Origin: Euryarchaeota archaeon UBA623
Lineage (GTDB): Archaea > Thermoplasmatota > Poseidoniia > Poseidoniales > Thalassarchaeaceae
Length of the DNA: 8,065 bases
NCBI GenBank assembly: GCA_002505325.1
Contig: DAUV01000105.1
Location: 1 to 8,065, forward strand
Direction: 5' to 3'
The position numbers and the translations under genes are program-made. Of the stretch, positions 6,331 through 8,065 are shown in pieces. Position 1 is the stretch's first letter. Every line of letters begins with the position of its first letter. The notes beneath the pieces were generated by a model. The model did no database searches. It worked only from the letters and a program-made list of their open reading frames with translations, and was not told the DNA's origin.

Positions 6331-6939
6331 TTGCGCGCACTACTCTGGTGCAATGGACAGCAACCCTCAGAAACAGTTGTCCAAGGCCTTCTCAAGGGCG
6401 CTGTTTGCTTCGGGGTCGATGGAGGGGCCGATAGGGCCGCTGAGGCAGGTTATGATGTCGAACAGGTCCTCGGAGATCTCGATTCTATTGATTCCGACAG
6501 GTGGAGCGGCCGGACCTTCGAATTAGCCGACCAATCGAGTAGCGACTTGGCCAAGTCCCTTTCACTGCTCATTGAACGCGGTTACAATGAGATTGACATC
6601 GTCGGCTCGGATGGAGGCGCTACAAGTCACTTCCTCGGCAGTTGGGCGGCGTTATGTGAGGCGCCCCCTGGGGCGGCTATAAGACTCCACCACGAAGACT
6701 CGGTGACTCATCGGGTACATCCCCAAGAAGGCGAACGCGAGTTTGCGATGCGTTCCGGAGGCGAATTCTCAGTGTTCGCACTAACTCCCTGCCGTAGCGT
6801 GCACCTGCACGGCGCCCGATGGGCGATGGACGGTGCGCCGTTGACCCTGTCCACAGAAGGACTCCACAATATCGCCTCGGGAGAGTCAGTGCGCGTCAAG
6901 GCTGATGGAGTCTTAGTAGTGATAGTCCCGCAGAACTAA
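6331..6939 (+). CDS. Thiamine pyrophosphokinase-like protein (ThiN/TPK family) with an altered GGRxDH motif
   Basis: The protein is 202 residues from TTG at 6331, a usual TPK length, and starts MRALLWCNGQ as TPKs do. TPK moves pyrophosphate from ATP to thiamine to make thiamine diphosphate in the cytosol. Family motifs in order are VDGGADRA (29-36), GDLDSID (48-54, with Asp49 and Asp51 as metal/ATP ligands) and QSSSDLAKSL (68-77). The C-terminal beta domain, which normally binds thiamine, spans about 120-200 with GARWAMDG, LHN and a final ADGVLVVIV. The motif usually read GGRxDH is GGATSH (95-100), so the Arg and Asp of the active-site cleft are missing, and the usual SN near the end is HN (179-180). 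Activity may be lost or changed. A longer start at 6295 would overlap the previous gene by 32 bp without a ribosome binding site. The gene lies 4 bp behind the aminopeptidase-like gene. The family call is firm; the activity is not. Confidence 0.82.
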   Translation: MRALLWCNGQQPSETVVQGLLKGAVCFGVDGGADRAAEAGYDVEQVLGDLDSIDSDRWSGRTFELADQSSSDLAKSLSLLIERGYNEIDIVGSDGGATSHFLGSWAALCEAPPGAAIRLHHEDSVTHRVHPQEGEREFAMRSGGEFSVFALTPCRSVHLHGARWAMDGAPLTLSTEGLHNIASGESVRVKADGVLVVIVPQN

Positions 6940-8016
6940 TCACTCCTCCTCTACAGCCTGCGCCTTCGGGTTTTGTGACAACAGCAGCGCAATTGGCCGA
7001 GTCCTCGGGTCGGACTCCAGAGCGATTTTCATGATGACAGCCAGAGGTACGCCGAGGACCATCCCCATGATGCCCCACGCCCAGCCCCAGAATGCCACTA
7101 GGAGAAGGAGCACGATAGGGGAGATATCGAGCCTCTGTCCGGCTAGCTGAGGCTCGACCACGGCGCCCCAAGCCTGCTGGTTAACCACCAGAACCAAGAT
7201 GAGTACGACGGCCTGAGGGCCGGAGAGCATAACGAGTCCAATGAAGATGGGTGGAATCAGGGATATCAGAGCCCCCACATAGGGGATGAAGTCCATCATG
7301 AAGGTAATTGAGGCCCACATGAACCAACCAGGAACATCGAGATACCAGAGTATTATCCCGGCGACCACGGCCTGCCCGAAGGCTACGGAGGCCCTCGTCA
7401 CAACGTAGGTGTTGATTCCCTCTCCCGCATTGCTGGTGATTCCCTCGATACGCGCGGCGTCCTCCGGGAACCCTGCCTTGAGCCTGCGCGGGAGCGTCTC
7501 GGCCTCGAGTATGATGAAGAGCAGGAAGATGAGCACGGTCACCGCGCTGGCGGTAAAACTCGCCAGCGAGCCTACGAACGAAGCGATGTACTCGTTGATG
7601 GTCTCCACGGTGATGAGTTCGGTCAGTCCGCTGGTGTTGAACTTGAATCCCATTATCGAGATTCCTTCCAGCCACGCCACCTTTTCATTGAGCTGCTCGG
7701 TCAACGCTGGGACTTCACCAGTGAACTCCGTGAGGTTGCCATACAGGATTTGCGAGGCCATCCATAGAACCATGAAGAGGAGGACCACCAAAACGCCGTA
7801 GGGCATCAATGGATGGGCGTAACTCTTCTGCATTAGCGGCCGCTCTTCCAGCCATTGCGCAGCAGGTCGAATCAATAGGAAGAGCAGGACGGCGATTACC
7901 AGTGGCTGGATTACCGCTTTGAGGTGGATGATGGCTAAGACCGAGACCATCAGGATGATTGCTATGTTCGCCACCGTACCGGACTGCAAATCACGCAGGC
8001 TCTGAGTCTCTCCCAT
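6940..8016 (-). CDS. AI-2E family transporter (UPF0118 / PF01594), polytopic membrane protein
   Basis: A 358-residue protein, the usual length of this family, with hydrophobic segments at about 15-31, 34-50, 70-92, 149-171, 208-227, 230-260, 262-282 and 297-330. The longest may each cross the membrane or re-enter it. Family signatures are clear: DFIPYVGALISLIPP (242-256), GPQAVVLILVLVVNQQ (266-281), then VVEPQLAG (286-293) and the final GMVLGVPLAVIMKI helix. The region between TM3 and TM4 (93-148) is the soluble insert found in the family. Members export small molecules; the name comes from an E. coli homologue linked to autoinducer-2, while others are Na+(Li+)/H+ antiporters, so the substrate here is unknown. 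The C-terminus is polar (QAVEEE). ATG at 8016 is preceded by GGGAG. Its stop touches the stop of the convergent ThiN-like gene, with no room for a terminator. Confidence 0.93.
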   Translation of the reverse strand: MGETQSLRDLQSGTVANIAIILMVSVLAIIHLKAVIQPLVIAVLLFLLIRPAAQWLEERPLMQKSYAHPLMPYGVLVVLLFMVLWMASQILYGNLTEFTGEVPALTEQLNEKVAWLEGISIMGFKFNTSGLTELITVETINEYIASFVGSLASFTASAVTVLIFLLFIILEAETLPRRLKAGFPEDAARIEGITSNAGEGINTYVVTRASVAFGQAVVAGIILWYLDVPGWFMWASITFMMDFIPYVGALISLIPPIFIGLVMLSGPQAVVLILVLVVNQQAWGAVVEPQLAGQRLDISPIVLLLLVAFWGWAWGIMGMVLGVPLAVIMKIALESDPRTRPIALLLSQNPKAQAVEEE

Positions 8017-8019
8017 GTT

Positions 8020-8024
8020 CTCCC
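8020..8024 (-). promoter_or_regulatory. Ribosome binding site of the AI-2E family gene
   Basis: On the - strand AAGGGAGAAC precedes the ATG at 8016. GGGAG ends three bases before the start, rather close for a Shine-Dalgarno but the only purine-rich site nearby. It supports this ATG. Confidence 0.5.
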
Positions 8025-8050
8025 TTACCTACGCCAGTGCGACCAGCGCA

Positions 8051-8060
8051 TGAATAATTC
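8051..8060 (-). promoter_or_regulatory. Possible TATA box for the AI-2E family gene
   Basis: GAATTATTCA on the - strand is an isolated AT-rich patch in GC-rich sequence. A start site about 27 bases downstream would fall near 8029 and give a leader of about 13 bases that includes the GGGAG site. It is based on composition and spacing only, and the window ends five bases further on. Confidence 0.35.
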
Positions 8061-8065
8061 CCCGG

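Noticed and set aside
7181..7675. Open frame of 164 codons on the minus strand in another frame of the AI-2E gene
   Set aside because: The overlapping frame carries clear AI-2E family signatures, while this one is His/Arg/Gly-rich without hydrophobic segments or motifs.
7409..7801. Open frame of 130 codons on the plus strand opposite the AI-2E gene
   Set aside because: Antisense of membrane helices; Ser/Met-rich and lacking any start signal.

Overview
The window looks archaeal, most likely a planktonic marine euryarchaeon of the Marine Group II (Poseidoniales) type. This is inferred from several features together: a large PKD/Ig-like surface protein held by one C-terminal membrane anchor with a basic stop-transfer, a membrane-tethered double winged-helix regulator, purine-rich Shine-Dalgarno sites mixed with apparently leaderless starts that have a TATA-like box at about -27, short intergenic gaps, and moderately high GC. 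No rRNA, tRNA, CRISPR array or mobile element is visible, so the assignment is not proven.

Layout. Bases 2-3136 (+) hold the 3' part of a gene for a cell-surface protein: a beta-helix-like start, about seven Ig/PKD-type domains, and a C-terminal membrane anchor. The gene runs off the left edge. A small AT-rich cupin gene (3161-3520, +) follows behind a strong ribosome binding site. After a 74-bp gap with a TATA-like box comes a short-chain dehydrogenase/reductase (3595-4362, +) that starts with GTG and is probably leaderless. It converges, 5 bp apart, on a two-TM, two-winged-helix regulator (4368-5246, -). A short divergent promoter region of about 48 bp separates that regulator from a probable two-gene operon on the + strand: an M29/COG2309 aminopeptidase-like protein (5295-6326) and a thiamine pyrophosphokinase-like protein (6331-6939). 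The operon abuts, with no spacer at all, a convergent AI-2E-family membrane transporter (6940-8016, -), whose ribosome binding site and possible TATA box lie at the right edge.

How the genes relate. Most look like ordinary chromosomal neighbours rather than one pathway. The closest link is the aminopeptidase-like/ThiN-like pair, where the second gene's Shine-Dalgarno overlaps the first gene's stop codon. Both proteins keep the family fold signatures but have lost residues normally tied to catalysis, which is the most interesting signal here. The membrane regulator shares its 5' region with this pair and could control it as well as itself; this is inference. I see no defence island, secretion cluster or other clearly undescribed multi-gene system.
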